IMG/VR virus record: IMGVR_UViG_3300042352_000985
Location: 1 to 26,327 of that record
DNA length: 26,327 nucleotides
Strand: one strand, 5' to 3'
Source of the DNA: a virus
A program made the position numbers and the translations under genes. This document shows positions 6,987-13,031 of the stretch, one piece after another (the first letter of the stretch is position 1; each line of letters opens with the position of its first letter). The notes under the pieces are model-generated. The model saw only the letters and a program-made list of their open reading frames with translations. It made no database searches and was not told the DNA's origin.

Positions 6987-7108
6987 CGATCTCCTCCTGG
7001 TAGCACGGTCGAGCGCAGACGCGGCTCAGATCCGGAGAATGGACAGGGCCGCTTGACATAGCCGACGGCCTGACAGTACCAAGCCCAAAAACGACGCAGC
7101 CGATTCAT
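6983..7108 (-). CDS. Hypothetical micro-protein (41 aa)
   Basis: The frame begins MNRLRRFWAWYCQAVGYVKR at the ATG at 7108, which overlaps the stop of the preceding gene as ATGA. Its own TGA overlaps the excisionase-like ATG in the same way. The N-terminus is basic and aromatic and might associate with membranes, but it is too short for a confident helix. No known family; support is mainly from coupling on both sides. Confidence 0.45.
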   Translation of the reverse strand: MNRLRRFWAWYCQAVGYVKRPCPFSGSEPRLRSTVLPGGDR

Positions 7109-7347
7109 AGCAACACCTCCGCGGTGGACGACCGGCCGGTGAAGATCCACCGATGGCACCCGCGCCAAATCGCACGAGCCTCATCACGGTCAGCAGTCAT
7201 GCACCTCAGCGACCCGTCGACAGTGATTTTGTAAAAAAAAGAAACGCCCGAATGGAGGGCGGCCAGCAGCGGACCGGGAGCAACCTTCTCGAGGATGAGA
7301 CGGGAGCGACCCTTTCGTATCTCCAGGGAAGTGATCTCGCGCTTCAT
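7105..7347 (-). CDS. Hypothetical protein (80 aa)
   Basis: The 80-aa protein begins MKREITSLEIRKGRSRLILEK and contains SGVSFFYKITVDGSLRCMTADRDEARAIWRGC. The alternation of short strands and a helix suggests a small alpha/beta fold. It starts 4 nt after a 33-aa membrane-like frame and ends overlapping the 41-aa gene. Unknown function in the early operon. Confidence 0.6.
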   Translation of the reverse strand: MKREITSLEIRKGRSRLILEKVAPGPLLAALHSGVSFFYKITVDGSLRCMTADRDEARAIWRGCHRWIFTGRSSTAEVLL

Positions 7348-7351
7348 AGCA

Positions 7352-7453
7352 TTAACGGCGGAAGCGGGTGATCAGGAGAGCGAGCATCTCGGCGATCTCC
7401 TGACGGCCGATAAAGAGCACCGCGGTGGTGACAGCGAGGAGAAGGGCGATCAT
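7352..7453 (-). CDS. Small single-pass membrane protein (33 aa)
   Basis: Starting at the ATG at 7453, the peptide reads MIALLLAVTTAVLFIGRQEI and ends ALLITRFRR: a hydrophobic N-terminal segment of ~15 residues followed by an amphipathic, basic tail. A perfect Shine-Dalgarno (AAGGAGG) lies about 5 nt upstream, the best ribosome site in this region, and the ATG overlaps a short upstream frame as ATGA. It is probably a membrane micro-protein. A role in superinfection exclusion or early takeover is possible but unsupported. Confidence 0.55.
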   Translation of the reverse strand: MIALLLAVTTAVLFIGRQEIAEMLALLITRFRR

Positions 7454-7512
7454 GCGGCCCTCCTTGTGCACATTTGGTGCACATCGTGGACATAGTTGTG
7501 GGTGTTGGTCAT
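7450..7512 (-). CDS. Possible 20-aa leader peptide
   Basis: The frame MTNTHNYVHDVHQMCTRRAA runs from 7512 to 7450. Its stop overlaps the ATG of the 33-aa gene (ATGA) and its last codons form that gene's ribosome site. No Shine-Dalgarno is seen ahead of it. It is histidine-rich (three His) and contains the palindrome at 7465-7483. It could be a leader peptide or simply an open stretch; evidence is weak. Confidence 0.25.
   Translation of the reverse strand: MTNTHNYVHDVHQMCTRRAA
7465..7483. promoter_or_regulatory. Palindrome, candidate operator
   Basis: TGTGCAC-ATTTG-GTGCACA is a perfect 7-bp inverted repeat with a 5-nt spacer. The sub-sequence TTGGTGCA in it recurs at 7567-7574 and 7748-7755, at the two ends of the ribbon-helix-helix gene. 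Ribbon-helix-helix proteins bind short inverted or tandem repeats near their own genes, so autoregulation is plausible. Confidence 0.35.
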
Positions 7513-7552
7513 GGGTGTTATTGGGTGGAAGTTAAGGTCTGGCGTAATTGAA

Positions 7553-7720
7553 TCAGTTGGTATCCGTTGGTGCACACGTTGCCGAAATGAGCTCACGGAT
7601 GGCGCGGCGGATCAGGTCGGCGACCTTGAGGTCCTCAGACTCAGCACGGCGCTTGAGCTCCATGAATACAGGCTCCGAGAGCCTCACCCCGATTTGCTTG
7701 TCGTAATTTTGCTTGCTCAT
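7553..7720 (-). CDS. Ribbon-helix-helix (Arc/CopG-type) regulator
   Basis: From the ATG at 7720 (MSKQNYDKQIGVRLSEPVF) the 55-aa protein shows a beta strand (KQIGVRLSEP) then two helices (VFMELKRRAESED and LKVADLIRRAIRELI), the full ribbon-helix-helix pattern. Such proteins dimerise and insert the paired strand into the DNA major groove. It heads the leftward operon and diverges from a second protein of the same fold at 7873, as expected for a lysogeny switch. Longer starts (7738, 7756) exist but lie before the fold. Copies of TTGGTGCA at both ends of the gene may be its operators. Confidence 0.75.
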   Translation of the reverse strand: MSKQNYDKQIGVRLSEPVFMELKRRAESEDLKVADLIRRAIRELISATCAPTDTN

Positions 7721-7872
7721 GATTCCGTTTGTATCCATTGCGAACCATTGGTGCAAGAGTTATTCTACATATTTTTCTTAGGCATCATAATGAAATACAC
7801 TCGACACCTTTAATCATTTCCCTTAGTGCCTAACCTCTTGCCCTTGTCCTCAATTGGGTTACATTGGGCCCC
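7721..7872. promoter_or_regulatory. Divergent control region between two RHH regulators
   Basis: This AT-richer gap separates the divergent ribbon-helix-helix genes. Leftward, TTAAAG (7808-7813) is 18 nt from TATGAT (7784-7789), a good -10 box. Rightward, TTGCCC (7838-7843) is 16 nt from TACATT (7860-7865), which would give an almost leaderless message for the gene at 7873. An inverted repeat, TTAGGCA (7778-7784) and TGCCTAA (7827-7833), brackets the leftward promoter. TTGGTGCA lies at 7748-7755. The boxes are matches by eye, not proof of activity. Confidence 0.45.
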
Positions 7873-8145
7873 ATGAGTGAACCACTAGACCGCGACTTCA
7901 AGATCCGGATCCCACTGGCCATGTACAAAGAGCTCGAGCGGCTTGCCACCCAGCGAGGCCCGGGCACCAAAATCGCGCCCTTGATTCGCGAGGCCATCTA
8001 CCAAGTCTACCTGAGCGGCGGATCGAGCAGCGGAACTGGCACCCCAACGACCACACCACCCGCGGCGAACGGCCCGACCGAGAGAAAGATCGGATTTCAT
8101 GCCAAGCGGAATTCCAACCCTGGCCGCCGCGGAATCGTCTCGTGA
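7873..8145 (+). CDS. Ribbon-helix-helix regulator with disordered tail (90 aa)
   Basis: The N-terminus (RDFKIRIPLAMYKELERLA then KIAPLIREAIYQVYLSG) is a ribbon-helix-helix: a strand with alternating polar residues followed by two helices. After residue ~52 the chain is Ser/Thr/Pro/Gly-rich and ends in a basic stretch (KRNSNPGRRGIVS). It is likely the opposing regulator of the switch, transcribed to the right. The ATG at 7873 is preferred over an in-frame TTG 9 nt upstream. Its repressed promoters are not known from sequence. Confidence 0.7.
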   Translation: MSEPLDRDFKIRIPLAMYKELERLATQRGPGTKIAPLIREAIYQVYLSGGSSSGTGTPTTTPPAANGPTERKIGFHAKRNSNPGRRGIVS

Positions 8146-8329
8146 ACTGCTGACCGGATAGCCAATCCGAACCGCAAGCAATCCTAGACCCGCATAAAAC
8201 CTAGGGCCTGAGGTAGTCCAAAATAATTGTTGCAGTCCCTCAAGAATCCTCTAGAGTCTTATTTGTACCCCAATGGTACACATAAAACCAAACGGAAGAG
8301 CCGACCGAACAAACGGGCAAATCAAAAAG
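8146..8329. promoter_or_regulatory. Intergenic region with operator-like palindrome
   Basis: This 184-nt gap holds no convincing gene. A perfect palindrome, TGTACC-CCAAT-GGTACA, lies at 8264-8280. Like the site at 7465-7483 it has a 5-nt spacer, so it may be bound by a related protein. TTGTTG (8227-8232) could be a -35 element for the rightward genes, but no good -10 is seen. CCTAGAC...CCTAGGGC near 8190-8210 may form a weak hairpin. Confidence 0.35.
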
Positions 8330-8560
8330 ATGAACAACATCACCTACAAAGTAGAAAGAATCGATTATTCCGAAGACTTCGGATATGGACTCAAGTCGTA
8401 CAGAGTCTCAATCGTTAAGGCATCCGGATTATTGGAAGCGGTCGAGGAGTTCTCCCGATTGAAGGACGCAAAGGCCTGGATCGATTACGCCGAACGTAAA
8501 GCCATCACCGATCGCTGGGACGCCAGGATCGCCGCCGGTCAGAACATTATCATGGGCTAA
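8330..8560 (+). CDS. Hypothetical protein (76 aa)
   Basis: The ATG at 8330 (MNNITYKVERIDYSEDFGYG) is chosen because an earlier ATG at 8273 lies inside the palindrome and adds only a basic, unlikely N-terminus. The protein has a strand-rich first half (YKVERIDYSEDF, SYRVSIVKASG) and a helical second half (LLEAVEEFSRLKDAKAWIDYAERK). No family recognised. It is the first of a small rightward cluster leading to the attachment region. Confidence 0.55.
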   Translation: MNNITYKVERIDYSEDFGYGLKSYRVSIVKASGLLEAVEEFSRLKDAKAWIDYAERKAITDRWDARIAAGQNIIMG

Positions 8561-8580
8561 CCCACCAGGAGACCACGACC

Positions 8581-8763
8581 ATGAACCTCCGCAAAATCCA
8601 GTCACTGAATCGGCGCGTCAGGGTCCGCCGGTTGGCCGACCTTAGTCACGCCCAGGAGCCCGCCATGCCCGCCGCCTGGTGGCTCCTGCGTGCCATGGAA
8701 GAGAGACGCACACTTTCCGACCGCAGAGCCACTAGACAACCCACCCACAACGAAACACACTAA
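8581..8763 (+). CDS. Hypothetical small basic protein (60 aa)
   Basis: The 60-aa protein begins MNLRKIQSLNRRVRVRRLAD and is strongly basic, with AAWWLLRAMEERRTLSDRRAT in the second half. AGGAG lies 9 nt before the ATG. It has no known domain. It is 20 nt downstream of the 76-aa gene on the same strand. Confidence 0.45.
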   Translation: MNLRKIQSLNRRVRVRRLADLSHAQEPAMPAAWWLLRAMEERRTLSDRRATRQPTHNETH

Positions 8764-8784
8764 CCTCAACAGACACCCACACTC

Positions 8785-9195
8785 ATGAAAACAGAAATCA
8801 CCATCACTAAATGCACAGGAGAGTATCCGCTCCACCATCGCTACCCGCAGCAGTTTGATCCACAGGATGCATATATCCGGCTCGATCCCGAGACGGCCGA
8901 GATGTCGGCCGACTGGAACGTCGAGGTTGGCAACTCCATCCCGATGTCAGTGGGTCATGGACGAATTCTCCGTTATCCTGTAACGCCATACCTCACCTCT
9001 GACGAGGTCAACGCACTAATGGAGCGCCTGATCCCTCTGGCTCTAACCGTTTGCAACGAATATAGCGAACGGTGGGATGGCCACAACACGGTCGGTCAAC
9101 TCACCGAGGAGGGCGAGGAATCAAGTCAACAGATCGAGTGGGTGTGCGCTGACGCTGTAACAAAATCAGATGGCCCGCTGGAGGAGGAGAACTAA
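8785..9195 (+). CDS. Hypothetical acidic protein (136 aa)
   Basis: The 136-aa protein begins MKTEITITKCTGEYPLHHRY. The middle (DAYIRLDPETAEMSADWNVEVGNSIPMSVGHGRILRYPVTPYLT) looks beta-rich, then SDEVNALMERLIPLALTVCNEYSERW is helical. The C-terminus is acidic (LTEEGEESS... PLEEEN). The pattern recalls small accessory proteins of plasmids and phages, but I cannot name a family. Its TAA overlaps the next ATG (TAATG), and its last codons supply a GGAGGAG ribosome site for it. Confidence 0.65.
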   Translation: MKTEITITKCTGEYPLHHRYPQQFDPQDAYIRLDPETAEMSADWNVEVGNSIPMSVGHGRILRYPVTPYLTSDEVNALMERLIPLALTVCNEYSERWDGHNTVGQLTEEGEESSQQIEWVCADAVTKSDGPLEEEN

Positions 9196-9347
9196 TGAGC
9201 CACCAGGACGCCAAGGCCATCGCCGAACAAATCGTGCGCAACCTCAACCTCAAGCACCCTCCCGGCATGGTCATCATGATCCTCAGAAATCTGGCCAAGA
9301 TCCTCAGGGCCACCAAGGACATCACCATTTACAAAGACAAAGAATGA
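9195..9347 (+). CDS. Small helical protein (50 aa)
   Basis: The frame MSHQDAKAIAEQIVRNLNLK ... KDITIYKDKE starts in a TAATG overlap with the preceding gene, has a strong GGAGGAG ribosome site, and ends overlapping the next ATG as ATGA. It is predicted to be largely helical with a hydrophobic stretch (GMVIMILRNLAKIL) too short and mixed to call a membrane helix. Unknown function; coupling on both sides supports it. Confidence 0.6.
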   Translation: MSHQDAKAIAEQIVRNLNLKHPPGMVIMILRNLAKILRATKDITIYKDKE

Positions 9348-9949
9348 AACCCCTTTTCGCCCTGATCATCTGCTCGACCGCGGCCATCGGCCAGCAGCAG
9401 TCCATCATTACCTACGGCAACAACATCTGGCCCCAAACCACTATCATCAGCCCCACCTCGAGCGGGTACAACTACACCGTCTGGAATGCCGGGCCCCGAT
9501 CCGGATCATGGGGCGGCGTCACCGCAGCACCAGGCACGACCGTAAGCGCAGCCGTCGGCCAGCGGGGAGAGCTCGTCCCCATCGTCATACCGAAGGCGGA
9601 TGGCATCGTCGAAATGGCCACCCTGTCGGCACCAGCATACAACCTGCCACCCATGCCCGCGATCCCGCGGAGCGCCCCGACAGCATCGACGAAGGAAGCA
9701 GCCCGCAAAGAAATTCCACCCCCAGCGAACTACAACACCTACGGCAAATATGCCTGGCTGCACAACCAACTCAGCCGCGACTGCATGGCCCAGTTCGCCG
9801 GCGACTGGAAGCGCGACACCGGCCTGGGCAAGGACGCACTCAACGACCCGCACGCCCTGCTAGGATACCTCCGTTTATGGATCCGATCACACCCCGGCTG
9901 CCTGACCGGAAACGTAGCAGGAAACGTATCACCGACCCCGCAAAAGTAG
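9344..9949 (+). CDS. Secreted hypothetical protein (201 aa)
   Basis: The ATG at 9344 gives MKPLFALIICSTAAIGQQQ, a Sec signal peptide with a short basic n-region, a hydrophobic core and a probable signal peptidase I site after AIG. The mature part is Thr/Ser/Pro-rich with NNIWPQTTIISPTSSGYNYTVWNAG, then a helical C-terminal half containing two cysteines (RDCMAQFAGDW and HPGCLTG) that could form a disulphide. No family recognised. Exported proteins beside the attachment site are often lysogenic-conversion factors, but that is inference. An upstream extension of the frame to 9170 is a shadow of the previous gene. Confidence 0.65.
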   Translation: MKPLFALIICSTAAIGQQQSIITYGNNIWPQTTIISPTSSGYNYTVWNAGPRSGSWGGVTAAPGTTVSAAVGQRGELVPIVIPKADGIVEMATLSAPAYNLPPMPAIPRSAPTASTKEAARKEIPPPANYNTYGKYAWLHNQLSRDCMAQFAGDWKRDTGLGKDALNDPHALLGYLRLWIRSHPGCLTGNVAGNVSPTPQK

Positions 9950-10189
9950 AGAACACGCAATTACGAATGAGATGCTCTACCGACTGAGCTAAAGCGGCGT
10001 TACTCTGTAAATCCTTCCAGTGAGATGATTCCACTCTGATGGATACCCTGCTGCTACGTCACCGCACTCCACCATACCCCACCACAAAGTACTTGCCAGA
10101 GACGTAGCAAAGACGTAGCAATTAGTCAGCATCTCACAAATCGCACAGCCAAATCCAAAAATTGCTACAACCCCACAGAGTAAAACCCC
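9911..10189. other. Attachment region with repeated integrase-arm-like sites
   Basis: The 9-mer RACGTAGCA recurs around the tRNA fragment: AACGTAGCA at 9911, the near match AACGTATCA at 9923, the complement TGCTACGTC at 10052-10060, and GACGTAGCA at 10101 and 10112 (11 bp apart). Further copies lie just inside the integrase gene at 10403 (GTCGTAGCA) and 10423-10431 (TGCTACGTT). Direct and inverted copies on both sides of a core are typical of tyrosine-integrase arm sites. The 190 nt before the integrase start contain no other gene and no clear promoter. Confidence 0.55.
9960..9998 (-). tRNA. 5' half of tRNA-Thr(CGU), candidate attP core
   Basis: Read on the minus strand from 9998, the sequence is a normal tRNA 5' half: acceptor strand GCCGCTT, TA, D arm GCTC-AGTCGGTA-GAGC, A26, anticodon strand TCTCA and loop TTCGTAA (U33, anticodon CGT, A37). 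The expected closing strand TGAGA is absent; the sequence becomes TTGCG and then phage DNA. No matching 3' half was seen in the window. It is a truncated gene, best explained as the region of identity with the host tRNA used as attachment site by the adjacent integrase. Confidence 0.75.
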
Positions 10190-11383
10190 ATGAGCCTTGC
10201 CACAAAAACTGATACGTCCCTGAATCATCGCGGCGAAAATTACACGCTATGGCAGCGCGGCGGCAAGTTCTATCTCCGCCTCACCCGCAATGCCCGACCG
10301 ATCTGGAAGAGCCTGCGCACCACCCAGAAGGCCGCGGCCCTCGAGCGCGCCCGGAAGGAGCTCGACGCCCTGGAGAAGAATGACTGGAAGCCCGCCGTGA
10401 AGGTCGTAGCACCCAAGCGGACTGCTACGTTGGGAGAGATCCTTGAGGCCTTCCGCACGAGCGGAGCGCAGACCCTCCTGAGCCCGCGCTCCATCCGCCA
10501 GTATGCCGGGAGCCTCGAGGAGCTGGTCGCGACCGCCACCGGCAAGGAATTCAACCCCTCGACGTCGAGCTCCATCCTCACCGAGGAGCTCATCCGCAAG
10601 TACATGGCCGCGTGCCGGGCGATCAACCCCGAGACCGGAGAGCCACGGCGGCCCGATCACAGCATCCAGAGCTCGATGACCCAGGCGCGTTGCGTCCTGC
10701 AGGAGAACTTCTCAGACATCTACCGGCACCTCGTCATGCCCGAGCTCACCGGATTCCGGGCCAAGAAAAGGTTCAAGAAGAAGAATGTCGACGGATTCGT
10801 CCCGCTCGACCGGCAGACCGTCATCGACATGGAGGCCGCCGCCCACCGGCTTTGGGAGATCAGGGAGGCCGTCTGGATCCCCTACGCCATGATGAGCGTG
10901 CTGGGGCTTCGGAATGGCGAGGTGGAGAAGGCCACCTGGAGCGACTTCGAGGAGCGGACCGTCTACGGCATGGATGGGAAGCCCCGGCTCTCGCGCACCT
11001 TCCGGGTCCGGGCCGACTACGAGGAGGCGATCACCGGCGAGATCGAGGTGCCGGATGATTTGTGGGAGAAGCTGCAGCCCTACAAGGAGGCGGCGACCAC
11101 CGAGCACGTCTGCCCTGGGAAGAACAAGACCGAGCGCGCTCAGGTCTGTGATAGGAACATCAACCGGTTCGTGGAGAGGTTTATCAAGGACCGGCAGAAG
11201 GTCTCCTACGAGCTGCGGAAGTGGGCCGGATCCATCGTGGCGACGAAGCACGGCATCTACGCCGCCCAGCGCTTCCTACGGCACAGGAGCGTCACCACGA
11301 CAGAGCGCTACTACGCCACCTATTTGAAGGGCCAGAGCGCCGCATCCGCCAGTGATCGGGCCGAGATCTACGGGCTCGCCTGA
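10190..11383 (+). CDS. int: Tyrosine-type site-specific integrase
   Basis: This 397-aa integrase should catalyse phage integration and, with an excisionase, excision. An N-terminal strand-rich arm-binding part (ENYTLWQRGGKFYLRLT) leads to a core-binding domain (~75-190) and a catalytic domain. Visible catalytic residues are Arg241 (SVLGLRNGEV), Arg343 (YELRKWAGS), His365 (RFLRHRS) and the nucleophile Tyr374 (TTTERYY). The usual His of the HxxR box is Tyr340 here. Length is normal. It lies 191 nt from the tRNA-Thr fragment and is oriented away from it. No good Shine-Dalgarno precedes the ATG. It converges with the minus-strand genes beyond 11671. Confidence 0.93.
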   Translation: MSLATKTDTSLNHRGENYTLWQRGGKFYLRLTRNARPIWKSLRTTQKAAALERARKELDALEKNDWKPAVKVVAPKRTATLGEILEAFRTSGAQTLLSPRSIRQYAGSLEELVATATGKEFNPSTSSSILTEELIRKYMAACRAINPETGEPRRPDHSIQSSMTQARCVLQENFSDIYRHLVMPELTGFRAKKRFKKKNVDGFVPLDRQTVIDMEAAAHRLWEIREAVWIPYAMMSVLGLRNGEVEKATWSDFEERTVYGMDGKPRLSRTFRVRADYEEAITGEIEVPDDLWEKLQPYKEAATTEHVCPGKNKTERAQVCDRNINRFVERFIKDRQKVSYELRKWAGSIVATKHGIYAAQRFLRHRSVTTTERYYATYLKGQSAASASDRAEIYGLA

Positions 11384-11389
11384 CATGAA

Positions 11390-11460
11390 GCGCCGGAGAG
11401 GGACTTGAACCCTCATACCCTCCACGGAGGGAGGGATCTTTTGCGTTAGATCATCCGGCC
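11390..11460 (-). tRNA. tRNA-like cloverleaf, type uncertain
   Basis: From 11460 downwards the minus strand can fold as a full cloverleaf. The acceptor GGCCGGA pairs with TCCGGCG except at the first pair. The D stem is GATC/GATC after a single T, the anticodon stem is CCCTCC/GGAGGG with a 6-nt loop CTCCGT, the variable loop is TAT, and the T arm GAGGG-TTCAAGT-CCCTC is perfect. CTCCG would place anticodon CCG (Arg) after U33, but the loop is one base short and no CCA is encoded. Alternatives are a class II tRNA 3' half with a CCCTC-CGTG-GAGGG variable arm, or a bidirectional terminator between convergent genes. It lies 6 nt after the integrase stop. Confidence 0.4.
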
Positions 11461-11670
11461 GGGGAAAGGGATCGGGGAAGGATCAGGTCGCTATCACCAT
11501 TCCGATTTCAAGACGGATTCGTGACCCCTCATTGCCTCCCCCGATTTATGCACCCTTGGATTCCTTGCGGCGCGTCCTTGGGGCAGCGGTTCACCGAAGA
11601 TCCCCGCGAAATATGACCCATCGGATCTTCTTCATGAGTTCCTGAGTTCCAGATAAAATTCTCCCTACCC
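11461..11670. other. Intergenic region between convergent genes
   Basis: This ~210-nt stretch lies between the integrase/tRNA-like region and the end of the leftward morphogenesis operon. It contains a short direct repeat at its left end (GGGGAAAGGGATC then GGGGAAGGATC, 11461-11484). Only tiny open frames occur, without convincing ribosome sites. No clear terminator with a T-run is visible. Confidence 0.4.
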
Positions 11671-11916
11671 CTAAGCCTTGAACTGGTAGTGGGCGGTGGC
11701 GCGCAGGGTGTAGCCGCCGGTGTCGATTTTGAACTTCTTGACCTTGGCCTTGCCTGCAGCGAGGGCGTGCTGGATGAGGCGTCGGGTCTGTGACTCGCAG
11801 AGGTTCCATTCCGCTTGGAGCACCTTGGAGGTGAACCACCCCGCGGGCACCGTGTCCGGCTTTTGATGGATGCGCACATCCTCGAGGCGCGGCGGTTTTA
11901 TTGTTGGCGTCTTCAT
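11671..11916 (-). CDS. Small winged-helix-like phage protein (81 aa)
   Basis: From the ATG at 11916 the protein begins MKTPTIKPPRLEDVRIHQKP. GWFTSKVLQAEWNLCESQTRRLIQHALAAG forms a helix-turn-helix-like core followed by a wing (KVKKFKIDTGGYTLRATAHYQF). The pattern matches small phage winged-helix proteins of unknown role. The ATG overlaps the metallophosphoesterase stop as ATGA. The longer frame up to 12234 is a shadow. It is the last gene of the leftward right-arm operon. Confidence 0.65.
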   Translation of the reverse strand: MKTPTIKPPRLEDVRIHQKPDTVPAGWFTSKVLQAEWNLCESQTRRLIQHALAAGKAKVKKFKIDTGGYTLRATAHYQFKA

Positions 11917-12899
11917 GAGAACTTTCCGGTGAGGGATCCCAGGAGGGATTTGCCACCGATGATCGGGATGTTCAGATGGAGGAACTCTCCCGAGCGGGCC
12001 GCCAGTTGGACCGCGAATCCATGGGTCCACGAGGTCGGGTTCGTGTGTTGCCAGAGGGGCTGGAGCTCGCAGAGACACCCCGGGTTCCAGCTCTTGATCT
12101 GGCCGGTGTGGACGGGGCGGGCACTGGAGGACTGCTCCCGGTGGGTGTGACCGAAGACCACGTTGCCTGCAAAGTTGTTCAGCGTCACCGTCGTGGCCTG
12201 CTTCGAGGTCGAGGTCCCGTGGGTGAAGTAGCACTTCCCCTTGCGGATCGTGCCGGGCAGGGGGAGGTCATCGTAGAATTCCCCTTGCCGATAGTAGCTT
12301 ATCCCGCGCTCCTTGAGCTTCAGCAGGAACTCGGGGGCAAAGGCCCGGCGGAGATACTCCGCATCCTTCGAGTTGCGGAGGGTCTGCGTGAGACTCCATT
12401 GCTCGATCCTCCTCTCATGATTTCCTTCACAGTACTCCACCTTGGCACGGGGTGCGGCGGCCTGCAGCGCATCGAGGAATGCGTTGGTGGCAGCGATGTC
12501 GGCCTCGTAGGTGTAGGCGGATTCCGCGACGTAGCCCATGACATGGTGTTGGGCCAGGAATCCGCCGCAGTCGACATGATCTCCCAGGAGGATCACCTCA
12601 TCCGGATCGAGCGCCTTGATGTCACCCAGGCACGCGGCGAGCGCGGCCTGATCCACCTTAGCCCCGTGGGTATCCGGGATGACGACCCGGACGATATCCT
12701 CCTTGCCGCGCTTGGTTGGCTTGGCCGGGGTGATGACCTTGGCCTTGGGGGTGTGGAGGTGTCGGTCGAGCGTGGCCGCGAGCTTCGCCTTGGAGGCCTC
12801 GCTGGCCTTGAGCTGATCCTTCAGGCGTGCGACCTCGGCCGTGAGGGAGGCCACCTCGAGCTCACCGCGGAGAGACTTGGAGGAAGGGGGGCGGGGCAT
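11913..12899 (-). CDS. Calcineurin-like metallophosphoesterase
   Basis: The 328-aa protein starts with a ~45-residue coiled-coil-like helix (ELEVASLTAEVARLKDQLK) and then a metallophosphoesterase domain. Metal ligands are visible in order: D76-T-H78, G106-D-H-V-D110, G159-N-H-E162, H227 (FTHG) and G250-H-T-H253. The fold uses two metal ions to hydrolyse phosphomono- or diesters, and phage members have been linked to nucleic acid or cyclic nucleotide processing; the substrate cannot be told here. It is cytoplasmic and ATGA-coupled to the winged-helix-like gene. Confidence 0.88.
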   Translation of the reverse strand: MPRPPSSKSLRGELEVASLTAEVARLKDQLKASEASKAKLAATLDRHLHTPKAKVITPAKPTKRGKEDIVRVVIPDTHGAKVDQAALAACLGDIKALDPDEVILLGDHVDCGGFLAQHHVMGYVAESAYTYEADIAATNAFLDALQAAAPRAKVEYCEGNHERRIEQWSLTQTLRNSKDAEYLRRAFAPEFLLKLKERGISYYRQGEFYDDLPLPGTIRKGKCYFTHGTSTSKQATTVTLNNFAGNVVFGHTHREQSSSARPVHTGQIKSWNPGCLCELQPLWQHTNPTSWTHGFAVQLAARSGEFLHLNIPIIGGKSLLGSLTGKFS

Positions 12900-13031
12900 G
12901 GGGGAGGGGGAAATGATGAAGGATAAAACTAAAGCAGAGAAATTCCGTTGACGGTGGCGCTTTCATGTGAGACGTTTCCCTCGGCCACGTGCCAATAAAC
13001 GCCGCGTCCATCGCCCGGCCCTCGGCGCGGG

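Noticed and set aside
11390-11460. Pyrrolysine tRNA
   Set aside because: D stem, single-base linker and 3-nt variable loop recall tRNA-Pyl, but the anticodon loop has no CTA, the T loop is ordinary and no pyl genes are present.
11465-11670. Short minus-strand frames such as MGHISRGSSVNRCPK
   Set aside because: No family resemblance, no convincing ribosome site, and no coupling to neighbours.
11976-12926. 316-aa plus-strand open frame
   Set aside because: It is the antisense shadow of the metallophosphoesterase, whose metal ligands are all intact on the minus strand.
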